From an uncultured Burkholderiales bacterium (GTDB lineage Bacteria; Pseudomonadota; Gammaproteobacteria; Burkholderiales; Burkholderiaceae): 23,879 bases of DNA. Position numbers and translations under genes: made by a program. Below the pieces are notes generated by a model that did no database searches, was not told where the DNA came from, and worked only from the letters and a program-made list of their open reading frames with translations. Below, piece by piece: positions 1-8,568 of the stretch. The number at the start of each line of letters is the position of its first letter. Position 1 is the first letter of the stretch. The DNA lies in the NCBI GenBank assembly GCA_946480465.1, contig CAMLJY010000081.1, positions 1 through 23,879 on the forward strand, written 5' to 3'.

Positions 1-457
1 GCGAGCTGTTGCGGCCGGTGCGGAAGATGTACTTGTTCCACTTGTCGCCGGTGATCGCATCGGCCACGGCAGGCTCGACCAGCAGGATCTTCTTCGACTC
101 CTCCGCCACCGGCAGCATCGCCAGCGCCACACCCGAGGACGTGGGGCCGACCGCGATGTCCGCCTTGTCGTCGTTGTAGGCCGCGGCCAGCAGGCTCTTG
201 CCCAGGTCCGGCTTGCCCTGGTCGTCCTTCTCGATCACGACCAGCTTCTTGCCGTTGACGGCCATCGTGCCCTGCGTGGCGTATTCCAGGCCCATCATGA
301 AACCGAGCGCGGTCTGCTTGCCATAGGCTTCCAGCGGCCCGGTCTTGCTGTAGATGTGGGCGATGCGGATTTCGGACTGCGCCGAGGCGGCACCGGCGGC
401 CAGGCCCAGCACGGCGGCGGCAAGCACGGAACGGCGGGCGAGCGGGAATCGGATCAT
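1..457 (-). CDS. Branched-chain amino acid/amide-type ABC transporter substrate-binding protein (LivK-like), 3' part missing
   Basis: The N-terminal 152 codons of a periplasmic binding protein are present; the rest lies beyond the left edge. Residues 1-22 form a signal peptide (MIRFPLARR, hydrophobic core, ASA-Q cleavage site). The mature start EIRIAHIYSKTGPLEAYGK and the later DDQGKPD and VGPTSSGVALAM segments are typical of type I periplasmic binding proteins that feed Liv-type ABC transporters. ATG at 457 is supported by an AGGAGA site six bases upstream. Such proteins bind amino acids, amides or urea. The sequence does not look like canonical UrtA, so urea as substrate is only suggested by the nearby urease genes. 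A sigma-54-like promoter lies about 50 bp upstream of the start. The gene is divergent from the LuxR-type regulator. Confidence 0.88.
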   Translation of the reverse strand, partial: MIRFPLARRSVLAAAVLGLAAGAASAQSEIRIAHIYSKTGPLEAYGKQTALGFMMGLEYATQGTMAVNGKKLVVIEKDDQGKPDLGKSLLAAAYNDDKADIAVGPTSSGVALAMLPVAEESKKILLVEPAVADAITGDKWNKYIFRTGRNSS

Positions 458-508
458 GAAGTCTCCTGGGTGGACTGATCGGGTTCGAACGACCCGGCGG
501 CAGGACAG

Positions 509-524
509 TGCAATGCCGATGCCA
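509..524 (-). promoter_or_regulatory. Candidate sigma-54 (RpoN) promoter of the binding-protein gene
   Basis: Read on the minus strand the site is TGGCAtcggcaTTGCA. The consensus is TGGCACG-N4-TTGCW, with GG at -24 and GC at -12 separated by 10 bases. Both invariant dinucleotides, their spacing and the A after TTGC are present; only C6 and G7 of the -24 element differ. Transcription would start near 498, giving a leader of about 40 nt that contains the AGGAGA ribosome binding site. Confidence 0.6.
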
Positions 525-625
525 GTTCGCACCGGCCTGGGGCAAACCCCGAGGCCAGCGCACCGGGACCCGGCACGACGGCCCGATCCAGCGGACCGCC
601 GCGGGCACAGGCCTGCTGTATCCGT

Positions 626-636
626 CCGAACTTCGG
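626..636. promoter_or_regulatory. Palindrome 1 (CCGAA-C-TTCGG), candidate activator site
   Basis: A perfect 5-bp inverted repeat around a single central base at 631. It shares the core pattern CYGAASTTCRG with the longer palindrome centred at 663. The two centres are 32 bp apart, about three helical turns. It lies about 133 bp upstream of the predicted sigma-54 start, within the usual range for enhancer-binding activators. Confidence 0.5.
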
Positions 637-654
637 TCATTCATCGCCACGAGA

Positions 655-671
655 TGCCTGAAGTTCAGGCA
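655..671. promoter_or_regulatory. Palindrome 2 (TGCCTGAA-G-TTCAGGCA), candidate activator site
   Basis: A perfect 8-bp inverted repeat around one central base at 663. In a 17-base alignment it matches palindrome 1 at 11 positions. It is about 165 bp upstream of the predicted sigma-54 start and about 300 bp upstream of the LuxR-type gene. It could bind an NtrC-family activator or the neighbouring LuxR-type protein; the sequence does not decide. Confidence 0.55.
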
Positions 672-972
672 ATGACCAACCGGCAGACACTTGACTTCTC
701 GCCAACCGCGTCCGGCGTCCGGGCGCCAGGAGCCCGCGCGGCAGGGTTCTGGGCCCGCACCGATCCCTGCCGCGCAGGCTCCCAGCCCCGCCGTGCCGTC
801 CATCGCGTCCCGGGGCAGCGGAGCCGCGCTGAATCGCCCGTCAAAGCCGGTGGCCTTGGCCGAGCTCAGCCTGCGCCGATGCCGACCGGTCCTGCCGCGC
901 GACCGCCTGTCCAGGCACGGTGTCGATGCCGCACGCGCGCCTCTAGCATCGCGCCAGCGGTACCGGGAGGGG

Positions 973-1722
973 ATGGTGGTTGAAGGCAACGGGCATGGCG
1001 GCGCGGTCGGATTGCGCGAGGACTGTCTGCGGGTGACAGAGGCCACCAGCCGCGAAGAACTGCTGCTGCAGACCATCGCCTTCGCGCGGCAGCTGGGTTT
1101 CGAGACGGTGGCGACGATGGTGGTGCTCGACCGACCCTGCGGCGATCCGGCATTCCACACGCTGCACAACACCCCGCCGTCGTACCGGGACGAGTTCCAG
1201 GACATGGAACAGGGGCGGCGCTGCCCGGTGATGCAGCACTGCAAGCATTCGGCCCGGCCCCTGGCCTGGAACCAGCACACCTACACCGCCGCGGGCCTGG
1301 GCGAGATGTGGGAGGGCCAGGCCGCGCACGGGCTTGGCGTCGGCCTGGCCGTGGCCTGGCACCTGCCGCGCGGCCGGCACTTCTTCATCGGCGTGGACCG
1401 CGACCAGGCACTGCCCGCCTGCCGCGTCGAGCTGACCCGGCTCACGGCCGAGTTGCAGCTGTTCGGCGCCCATGCGCAGGAGGCGGCGCTGCGCCTGCTG
1501 GACCCGCGCGAAACGCCGGCCGTACGGCCCGAGCTGACGGCGCGCGAGCGCGAGGCGCTGTGCTGGACCATGGAAGGCAAGACGGCCTGGGAGGCCGGCC
1601 GCATCCTCGGCATCAGCGAGCAGACCGTGGCGCGGCACCTGCAGAACGCCATCCGAAAGCTGGATGCGGTGAACAAGCACCAGGCGGTGATCAAGGCGCT
1701 GCGCCTCGGCCTGCTCGGCTGA
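973..1722 (+). CDS. LuxR-family transcriptional regulator with autoinducer-binding-like domain (LuxR solo)
   Basis: A 249-residue protein, the normal LuxR length. Residues about 10-165 form an autoinducer-binding-like domain. Residues about 185-248 are a LuxR helix-turn-helix (LTAREREAL, EGKTAWEAGRILGISEQTV, KLDAVNKHQAVIKA). By alignment to TraR positions W57, Y61, D70, P71 and W85, this protein has Tyr71, Phe75, Cys84, Pro85 and Trp99. Pro and Trp are kept, but the Asp that contacts the AHL amide is Cys (CPVMQHCKHS). No luxI-type synthase is in the window, so it is probably a solo sensing a non-AHL ligand; this is inference. The open frame runs back to 691, but conservation begins near 973. 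A GGGAGG sits very close to the ATG, so GTG at 976 is also possible. Confidence 0.85.
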   Translation: MVVEGNGHGGAVGLREDCLRVTEATSREELLLQTIAFARQLGFETVATMVVLDRPCGDPAFHTLHNTPPSYRDEFQDMEQGRRCPVMQHCKHSARPLAWNQHTYTAAGLGEMWEGQAAHGLGVGLAVAWHLPRGRHFFIGVDRDQALPACRVELTRLTAELQLFGAHAQEAALRLLDPRETPAVRPELTAREREALCWTMEGKTAWEAGRILGISEQTVARHLQNAIRKLDAVNKHQAVIKALRLGLLG

Positions 1723-2013
1723 TCCTGGCCTGAACCTTCCGATCCTGGCGTTCCGCTGCCCCCGCCATTCCCGCCATTCCCACCACTCCCCGCCGTTCGG
1801 CCGCCCACCGCCGCCGCCGATCGGCGCAATAACACAGGACCTGCTCGGCCCACAAGTACCGAGGCTTCGGCATGTGCCGCCGCCATGGGCCTGCGTAGGC
1901 TGCGCCAGCCCGCGGAAGTGGCCGACGCACCGCACGTCCGCCGGGCGGCCACCCCGTCCGCGGGAGGCCGCTGCACCGCGGCGCGCTACACGTCCAACCC
2001 ACCGGAGTACCCG
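1723..2013 (+). other. Intergenic region between LuxR-type gene and beta-helix lipoprotein
   Basis: No gene is supported. A degenerate 9-bp tandem run (CCGCCATTC twice at 1762-1779, then CCACCACTC at 1780-1788) lies shortly after the LuxR-type stop. A ribosome binding site (CGGAG at 2003-2007) serves the next gene. I see no clear terminator or promoter. Confidence 0.4.
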
Positions 2014-3579
2014 ATGCCCGAACAGTCCCCATCCCGCCTGCCCCGCTCCCTGTCTCTCAGTTGGCTGGCCGCGGCCGTGCTCGCCGGCTGCGGCGGTGGC
2101 GAATCAGCGCTGGACACCGACGCTGCCGCCAGCAGCCGCGCCCAGGCCCTGCAGTCAGGCGGCACCACCGCCATCACCTGGAAGCGCATCGCCGGCGAAG
2201 GCCAAACGTTCTGGGTCGGTGCGAACAGCACCGTGCGCTACGGCGCCAACGGCAAGTACGTCAAGAAGACCGTGTCCGGCAATGGCTACTGCACGAACAA
2301 GTTCTTCGGCAGCGATCCGGCGCCCGGCATCCTCAAGTCCTGCGAGGTGCTGCTGGCCTCCCCGGCCCCGGCTCCCGCCCCGGCCCCGGCCCCGGCCCCC
2401 GCGCCCGCCCCCACGCCGATCCCGCCCAACACCTACTACTTCTCGGACTGCCAGGAAGGCGCGGCAGCCGGTTGCGTGCCGGGCAACAACGCCAACGCCG
2501 GCACCACGCCCGCCACCGCCAAGCGCACGCTGGAAGGCTTCAGCGTCAACACGCTGCCGGCAGGGGCGCGCCTGCTGTTCGCCCGCGGCGGCGCCTGGGC
2601 GCAGTTCAGGGTCGCGCCGCTGGAGAACGCGCAGGCCACGCGCGAGCAGCCGCTCACCTTCGACGCCTACGGCACCGGCCCCGTCCCCTGGCTGAAGACC
2701 GCCAGCGGCACCGCCTTCGAATTCGGCCGCTGGCAAAGCCAGGTCAATGACGGCGGCTACGTGCTGCGCAACCTGAAGCTCGACGGCCTGGGCACCGGCA
2801 CCTGGGGGCTCTGGCTGCGCGACAACGTGCACGACATCCTGATCGAGAACGTCGAGATCACCGGCTTCGCGCTTGGCATCCACACGCAGAGCGGCGCGCC
2901 CCACGGCGTGCGCAACGTGCGGCTGCTGCAGTCGCGCCTGGCGCACAACCGCGAGATGGGCATCCTGGGGCACTTCAACGACTCGGTGATCGAGAACACC
3001 ACGTTCGAGCGCAACAACTTCAGCGGCAGCGTGTTCCACCACGCGATCTACCTGTCCCACGGCAACAACATCACCATCCGCGGCAACCGCTTCCTGCACA
3101 ACTCCGTCGTCAACGGCGAATGCACCGGCGGCAACGTGACCTTCCACGGCGTGATGGACAACGTGCTGATCGAGAACAACCGCATCGAGCAGGTGGCCTC
3201 CACCGGCGGCTGCTACGGCTTCTCGGTCACCGCGGGCTACGACACGGCCGAAAGCTTCACGCGCTTCGTGCTGCGCAACAACACGGTGATCAACCTCGGC
3301 AACTGCAGCTTCTGCATCAACTCCGCCCCGGGCGTGGTCGTCGAGGGCAACCTCAGCATCGTCGACCGCGTGCAGTACCACTCGGCGGTCAACATCGGCG
3401 GGCCGGTGGATGCGGGCGACGCGGCCGACACCGGCGCCATCGTGCGCAACAACCGCGCGTGCTATCCGGCCAACGGCGCCTACCAGTTCGGCGAGACGGT
3501 TCAGAGCCCTGGCGGCGAGGTCAGTGGCAACGTGGTCTTCCGTGCAACGGACGCCAACGCGCAGAACTGCCCGAGATAA
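2014..3579 (+). CDS. Secreted right-handed parallel beta-helix lipoprotein
   Basis: A 521-residue protein with a lipoprotein signal (lipobox VLAGC, Cys26, then GGGES; outer-membrane anchoring likely because +2 is not Asp). Residues about 45-115 are a small module with [28 protein letters not shown] and [13 protein letters not shown]; similar modules precede catalytic domains in secreted betaproteobacterial polysaccharide lyases (recollection). A (PA)n-rich linker follows at about 117-138. The remainder has repeated short beta-strand units ([69 protein letters not shown]) typical of pectate-lyase-like helices. It may bind or cleave a polysaccharide; no catalytic residues are assigned. ATG 2014 has CGGAG upstream; the frame stays open back to 1885 but lacks a signal peptide there. 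Confidence 0.85.
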   Translation: MPEQSPSRLPRSLSLSWLAAAVLAGCGGGESALDTDAAASSRAQALQSGGTTAITWKRIAGEGQTFWVGANSTVRYGANGKYVKKTVSGNGYCTNKFFGSDPAPGILKSCEVLLASPAPAPAPAPAPAPAPAPTPIPPNTYYFSDCQEGAAAGCVPGNNANAGTTPATAKRTLEGFSVNTLPAGARLLFARGGAWAQFRVAPLENAQATREQPLTFDAYGTGPVPWLKTASGTAFEFGRWQSQVNDGGYVLRNLKLDGLGTGTWGLWLRDNVHDILIENVEITGFALGIHTQSGAPHGVRNVRLLQSRLAHNREMGILGHFNDSVIENTTFERNNFSGSVFHHAIYLSHGNNITIRGNRFLHNSVVNGECTGGNVTFHGVMDNVLIENNRIEQVASTGGCYGFSVTAGYDTAESFTRFVLRNNTVINLGNCSFCINSAPGVVVEGNLSIVDRVQYHSAVNIGGPVDAGDAADTGAIVRNNRACYPANGAYQFGETVQSPGGEVSGNVVFRATDANAQNCPR

Positions 3580-3703
3580 GCGGCGCACCCGGATCCGCGG
3601 AGCAGGCGGGTCCGCCCGCGGGGCGGCCGCGCGGCGGCCTTCGGCGGCCGGGCGTCGCCGCGATGACCCACCCCGATGTGGCGAGCCCGCGGCATCGCGC
3701 GGC

Positions 3704-3719
3704 GGGCACGGCCCTTGCG
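3704..3719 (+). promoter_or_regulatory. Candidate sigma-54 promoter ahead of ureA
   Basis: GGGCACGgcccTTGCG matches TGGCACG-N4-TTGCW except at the first and last base; GG and GC have the required 10-base separation. The predicted start near 3730 leaves a leader of about 38 nt before ureA. Sigma-54 control fits nitrogen-regulated urease. No NtrC-type site was found upstream. Confidence 0.5.
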
Positions 3720-3753
3720 GCTAACGCCTATAGGAGCGGCGCCCGCCGCTCGC

Positions 3754-3759
3754 CAGAAT
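3754..3759 (+). promoter_or_regulatory. -10-like hexamer (CAGAAT) just before ureA
   Basis: CAGAAT ends 8 nt before the ureA ATG, and no Shine-Dalgarno sequence is close to that ATG. The arrangement recurs before several other genes here and would give a leaderless mRNA. No good -35 is visible, and this competes with the sigma-54 site as the explanation of ureA transcription. Confidence 0.3.
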
Positions 3760-3767
3760 CCGCCCCC

Positions 3768-4066
<299 letters not shown>

Positions 4067-4070
<4 letters not shown>

Positions 4071-4249
4071 GCCGCACCATGAAGCAGCTTTTCAGCACCC
4101 CGTTCGCCCTGTTCCTGTGCGCCGCCGGGCAAGCGCATGAAGGCCACGGCCTCTCCGGCAGCAGCCACTGGCACGCCACCGACACGCTGCTGATGATCGG
4201 CGCGGCCGCCGTGGCCGCCGCCGGCCTGTGGTGGTCGCGCCGCAAGTGA
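4067..4249 (+). CDS. Small His-rich single-span membrane protein between ureA and ureB (UreJ/HupE-like N-terminus?)
   Basis: A 60-residue protein overlapping the ureA stop by 4 bases. An N-terminal signal sequence ([19 protein letters not shown]; initiation at the internal Met of codon 5 is also possible) is followed by a histidine patch ([17 protein letters not shown]) and one membrane segment ending WWSRRK. HupE/UreJ nickel transporters begin with a cleavable signal and an AHxGHG motif and then have several membrane spans. Here only the beginning resembles them, so it may be a miniature or decayed ureJ, or an unrelated metal-binding peptide. Its position inside the urease operon suggests a link to nickel. 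The overlap and typical codon bias support it as a real gene. Confidence 0.7.
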
Positions 4250-4263
4250 GCGAGGCCTGAATG

Positions 4264-4339
4264 AAGCCCCCACGCTCACTTCGTTCGCTGCCCCCCAAGG
4301 GGGCGCATCAGTACCTTCGGAACGGCCGGGCGGTACTGA
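4264..4339. repeat. REP-like intergenic repeat with two hairpins
   Basis: The stretch contains CCCCCACGCTCACTTCG..., then the hairpin GCCCCC-caa-GGGGGC (4290-4304), then TCAGTACC (4308-4315) paired perfectly with GGTACTGA (4332-4339). Very similar GC-rich elements are scattered between genes in Comamonadaceae and relatives (recollection). It lies between the small membrane-protein gene and ureB and ends one base before the ureB start. It may dampen transcription or stabilise mRNA ends. Confidence 0.65.
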
Positions 4340-4340
4340 C

Positions 4341-4645
4341 ATGATCCCCGGCGAACTGCTCACCGACGACGGCGACCTGCCGCTCAACCCCAACCGCCGC
4401 ACCATGACCCTGGTGGTCGAGAACACCGCCGACCGGCCGATCCAGGTCGGCTCGCACTACCACTTCGCCGAGACCAACGCGGGCCTCCACTTCGACCGCG
4501 AGGCCAGCCGTGGCATGCGGCTGAACATCGCCAGCGGCACGGCGGTGCGCTTCGAACCGGGCCAGCAGCGCACGGTCGAGCTGGTGGACTACGCCGGCGC
4601 ACGCGAGGCCTGGGGCTTCCGCGGCCTCGTCCAGGGGAAGTTGTA

Positions 4646-4646
<1 letters not shown>
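4341..4646 (+). CDS. ureB: Urease beta subunit
   Basis: A 101-residue protein of normal UreB length. It starts [20 protein letters not shown] and contains the conserved [45 protein letters not shown] and [10 protein letters not shown] segments. It is the middle structural subunit of the (alpha-beta-gamma)3 urease trimer. Its stop codon shares one base with the ureC start (TAATG), a classic coupled junction. No strong ribosome binding site precedes the ATG; instead the REP-like hairpin ends right at the start, so the repeat may influence UreB translation. Confidence 0.97.
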
Positions 4647-6403
<1,757 letters not shown>

Positions 6404-6499
6404 GCGGCCACCGCGCGGCCGGAGGACCCGCCGCCGGCCGGCCGTCTTCGCGGCCGCTGGCCCCCGCCCGGCGCGCGACGCCGCGCAGCCGCGGCACGT

Positions 6500-6505
6500 T
6501 ACAGT
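6500..6505 (+). promoter_or_regulatory. -10-like hexamer (TACAGT) before the SPOR-domain gene
   Basis: TACAGT ends 7 nt before the TTG start codon chosen for the next gene, and no Shine-Dalgarno sequence is present. It supports that start if the transcript is leaderless. No convincing -35 is visible. Confidence 0.35.
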
Positions 6506-6512
6506 CGCGCCA

Positions 6513-7892
6513 TTGCAAAAATCCGCACCGCCAGACCCGAGCTTCTTGGCCGATGTCGCCGCCCAGGTGGTGGCGTGGCACAACCGCCACCCGCTGGCGC
6601 GGCGGATTGCGCGCACGGACGTGCAGGGCATCGGTATCGTCAGCGCGCCCTTTGCGCGGCCTGCGCAGCCGCACTGGAACGAGGTCCAGCCCAAGCGCGG
6701 CCTGCTGGCGCTGATGTTCCCGAAGCGGGTGGATCGCCGGCCGTGGGCCGTCTTCAGCGAAGATGCGCTGCCCGACATCGGCGTGCGCAGCCTCGCGAAG
6801 TTCGCGCTGCAGCGCGGGTGGATCGAGCGGCCCGGGCCGGTGGACCTGCCGGAACGCGTGCTGCACGTGGACGACGGCCTGCTCGCCACGCCGCGCGGCC
6901 GCCCCGCGTCCGAACTGCCGCCGGAACGCCTGGACCGCTTTCTCGTCACTGCCGCGATCGACCTGGGCCCGACGCGCCCCCGGCTGCTGCTGGGTCGCGG
7001 CCGCCGCATGCCGGTGCTGGGGCGGCGGCTGTGGAGCCTGCCCCGCATCGCGACGCTGGGCGGGGCCGTGCTGGCGACGCTGGTCGTCGGCGTGGCCGGC
7101 CTGTGGCTGGCCGCGACCAGCCGGCCGGCTGACGCACCGCGGATCGCCGCGCCGGCTGCGTCCGCGGCCTCGGCCTCGACGGCGCAGCCGGCCACGCCCG
7201 CGGCATCGATGACGGCAGCGTCGCCTGGGCCTGGACCTCGGCCTGCGCCGGCGCCAGTTCCGGGGTTGGCGACACCGACACCGACTCCGTCGGCCGCGAG
7301 CGCCGTGCCGCCCTTCCCCACGCCTGCCAGCGCGGCAGCGGCTTCCACGCCGCCGCCTCCGGCCAGCGCGGCGGCGGCCACGGCACCGCCGCCGCCCCCC
7401 GCGCCGATGCCACCCGGTCCGGCTCCGGCGGCCGTGCCGCCGCCGACCATCCTGCAGCGCGCCTCGGCGCCACTGGTGCCCTCGCTGCGGCCGGACCTGG
7501 CCGCTTCCGCGCGCGCCGAGGCGGCCCGCCATCCCGGCCTGCCTCAGCGCCCGCCGCCCACGGGCAGCGCACCGGCGGCGACGCCCGGCATGCCCCCGGC
7601 GGAGGCGGCCCCGGCACCGCGCGACGCCGCATCCGCAGCCCTCACACCGGCCCGGTTCTATGCCCTGGTGAGCCGTCCCATGCGCAGCGAGGCCGAAGCC
7701 AACGCGCTGCTGAAGCGCCTGCGCGCCGAGACCCAGCGCATCGGCCATCCGACCGCGGTCGAGACCGGACTGCAGCGCACTCCGGAGGGTTGGCGCGTGA
7801 CCTGGTGGCCCTTCACCCACCCCCGCCAGGCCGAGAATGCGCGCGCGGCGCTGGCGGCGCGCCGCGTCGAGCTGGAGATGGTCGAGTTCTGA
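6513..7892 (+). CDS. SPOR-domain-like single-pass membrane protein embedded in the urease operon
   Basis: A 459-residue protein if translation starts at TTG 6513, the first usable codon. Residues 1-175 are an unrecognised, probably cytoplasmic domain rich in Arg near its end (LLLGRGRRMPVLGRRLW). A single membrane helix spans about 179-200. A long Pro/Ala/Thr linker fills about 205-375. Residues about 380-459 resemble a SPOR peptidoglycan-binding fold (FYALVSRPM, EAEANALLKRLRAE, GWRVTWWPFTHPRQAENARAAL). The layout (cytoplasmic N-terminus, one helix, disordered linker, periplasmic SPOR) resembles FtsN or DedD. It has no known role in urease maturation. It may be a passenger, or may tether something at the envelope. 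Base composition matches the neighbours. Confidence 0.75.
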   Translation: MQKSAPPDPSFLADVAAQVVAWHNRHPLARRIARTDVQGIGIVSAPFARPAQPHWNEVQPKRGLLALMFPKRVDRRPWAVFSEDALPDIGVRSLAKFALQRGWIERPGPVDLPERVLHVDDGLLATPRGRPASELPPERLDRFLVTAAIDLGPTRPRLLLGRGRRMPVLGRRLWSLPRIATLGGAVLATLVVGVAGLWLAATSRPADAPRIAAPAASAASASTAQPATPAASMTAASPGPGPRPAPAPVPGLATPTPTPSAASAVPPFPTPASAAAASTPPPPASAAAATAPPPPPAPMPPGPAPAAVPPPTILQRASAPLVPSLRPDLAASARAEAARHPGLPQRPPPTGSAPAATPGMPPAEAAPAPRDAASAALTPARFYALVSRPMRSEAEANALLKRLRAETQRIGHPTAVETGLQRTPEGWRVTWWPFTHPRQAENARAALAARRVELEMVEF

Positions 7893-7917
7893 CCGGCGCC
7901 GCCCCATCCCCCACAAT
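7889..7917 (+). promoter_or_regulatory. Candidate promoter for ureE
   Basis: CTGACC (7889-7894), a 17-base spacer, and CACAAT (7912-7917) ending 6 nt before the ureE ATG. There is no Shine-Dalgarno sequence. The -35 overlaps the end of the SPOR-domain gene. It would allow separate, leaderless expression of the accessory genes. Confidence 0.4.
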
Positions 7918-7923
7918 CGGCCG

Positions 7924-8568
7924 ATGCTGACGATCAACAAGCTGATTCCCCGCGGCCGCGGGCTCGCGAAGGTGCTGCTGCAGCGCGCGCCGACCATCGC
8001 GCTGGACTGGGACGTGCGGCAGAAGAGCCGCTTCGATGGCACCGACTCCAGCGGCCGTGCACTCGCCGTCTTCCTGCCGCGCGGCACGCAGGTGCGCGGC
8101 GGCGACGTCCTCGTGGGCGAGGACGGCTCGCTCGTCGTCGTGCAGGCCGCCCCGCAACCGGTGCTGGTGGTGCGCCACTGCAGCGAGCACGGCTCGCCCT
8201 TCGACCTGATGCGCGCCGCCTACCACCTGGGGAACCGCCACGTGGCGCTGGAGCTGCAACCCGATCACCTGAAGCTCGAGCCGGACCACGTGCTGGCCGA
8301 GATGCTGCGCAACCAGCACCTGACCGTCACGGAAGCGCAAGCCCCGTTCGAGCCGGAGGGTGGTGCCTACGGGCAATCGCATGGCCACGGCCACGGCCAC
8401 GGGCAAGACGGGGCCGAGCCCCAGGGCGTCGCGATCCAGATCCACCCGCGCGGAGCACATGGGCACGGTACGCAGGCCGGGCATGGCGCCGGCCAGCAGC
8501 ATCGGCATGGCCACGTGCACGGCCCCGGCTGCGGCCACGACCACGACGACCACGGCCATTCGCATTGA
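7924..8568 (+). CDS. ureE: Urease accessory protein UreE (nickel metallochaperone) with long His-rich tail
   Basis: A 214-residue protein. The N-terminal domain (MLTINKLIPRGRG, DWDVRQKSRFDGTDSSGRALAVFLPRG, GGDVLVGEDGS) and the metal-binding domain (HCSEHGSPFDLMRAAYHLGNRHVALEL, VLAEMLRNQHLTV) match UreE. The tail from about residue 146 carries 17 histidines in roughly 68 residues (SHGHGHGHG, QHRHGHVHG, CGHDHDDHGHSH), as in the nickel-storing Klebsiella protein, plus one Cys. UreE hands nickel to the UreG-UreF-UreD complex for insertion into apo-urease. Its stop overlaps the ureF start by four bases (TTGA). The product is longer than tail-less UreE, consistent with nickel storage. Confidence 0.96.
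   Translation: MLTINKLIPRGRGLAKVLLQRAPTIALDWDVRQKSRFDGTDSSGRALAVFLPRGTQVRGGDVLVGEDGSLVVVQAAPQPVLVVRHCSEHGSPFDLMRAAYHLGNRHVALELQPDHLKLEPDHVLAEMLRNQHLTVTEAQAPFEPEGGAYGQSHGHGHGHGQDGAEPQGVAIQIHPRGAHGHGTQAGHGAGQQHRHGHVHGPGCGHDHDDHGHSH

Larger units (their letters stand above)
458..972. other. Divergent control region between binding protein and LuxR-type regulator
   Basis: This 515-base stretch has no convincing gene; the long frames through it are high-GC shadows. It holds a ribosome binding site and a sigma-54-like promoter for the minus-strand gene, two related palindromes farther out, and an 8-bp palindrome GTTCGAAC at 483-490. A weak -10-like TAGCAT at 944-949 could serve the LuxR-type gene, but I see no matching -35. 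Confidence 0.6.

Noticed and set aside
354..983. 209-codon open frame across the divergent control region
   Set aside because: Arg/Ala/Pro-rich, no domain, overlaps the signal-peptide region of the binding-protein gene on the other strand and the LuxR-type start.
1762..1793. Tandem CCGCCATTC-like units as a possible regulatory repeat
   Set aside because: Only two exact copies plus degenerate ones in a C-rich stretch; chance is likely.
2360..2420. CCGGCC-rich repeat in the beta-helix gene as a DNA element
   Set aside because: It encodes the Pro-Ala linker in frame; protein-level low complexity explains it.
3590..3660. GC-rich stretch after the beta-helix gene as a terminator hairpin
   Set aside because: The stems I could form around the TTCG are only about 3 bp before mismatches.
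4187..4249. C-terminal helix plus WWSRRK of the small membrane protein as a protein-sorting tag (PEP-CTERM-like)
   Set aside because: No PEP or comparable motif before the helix, and the protein is too short to be an exported substrate.
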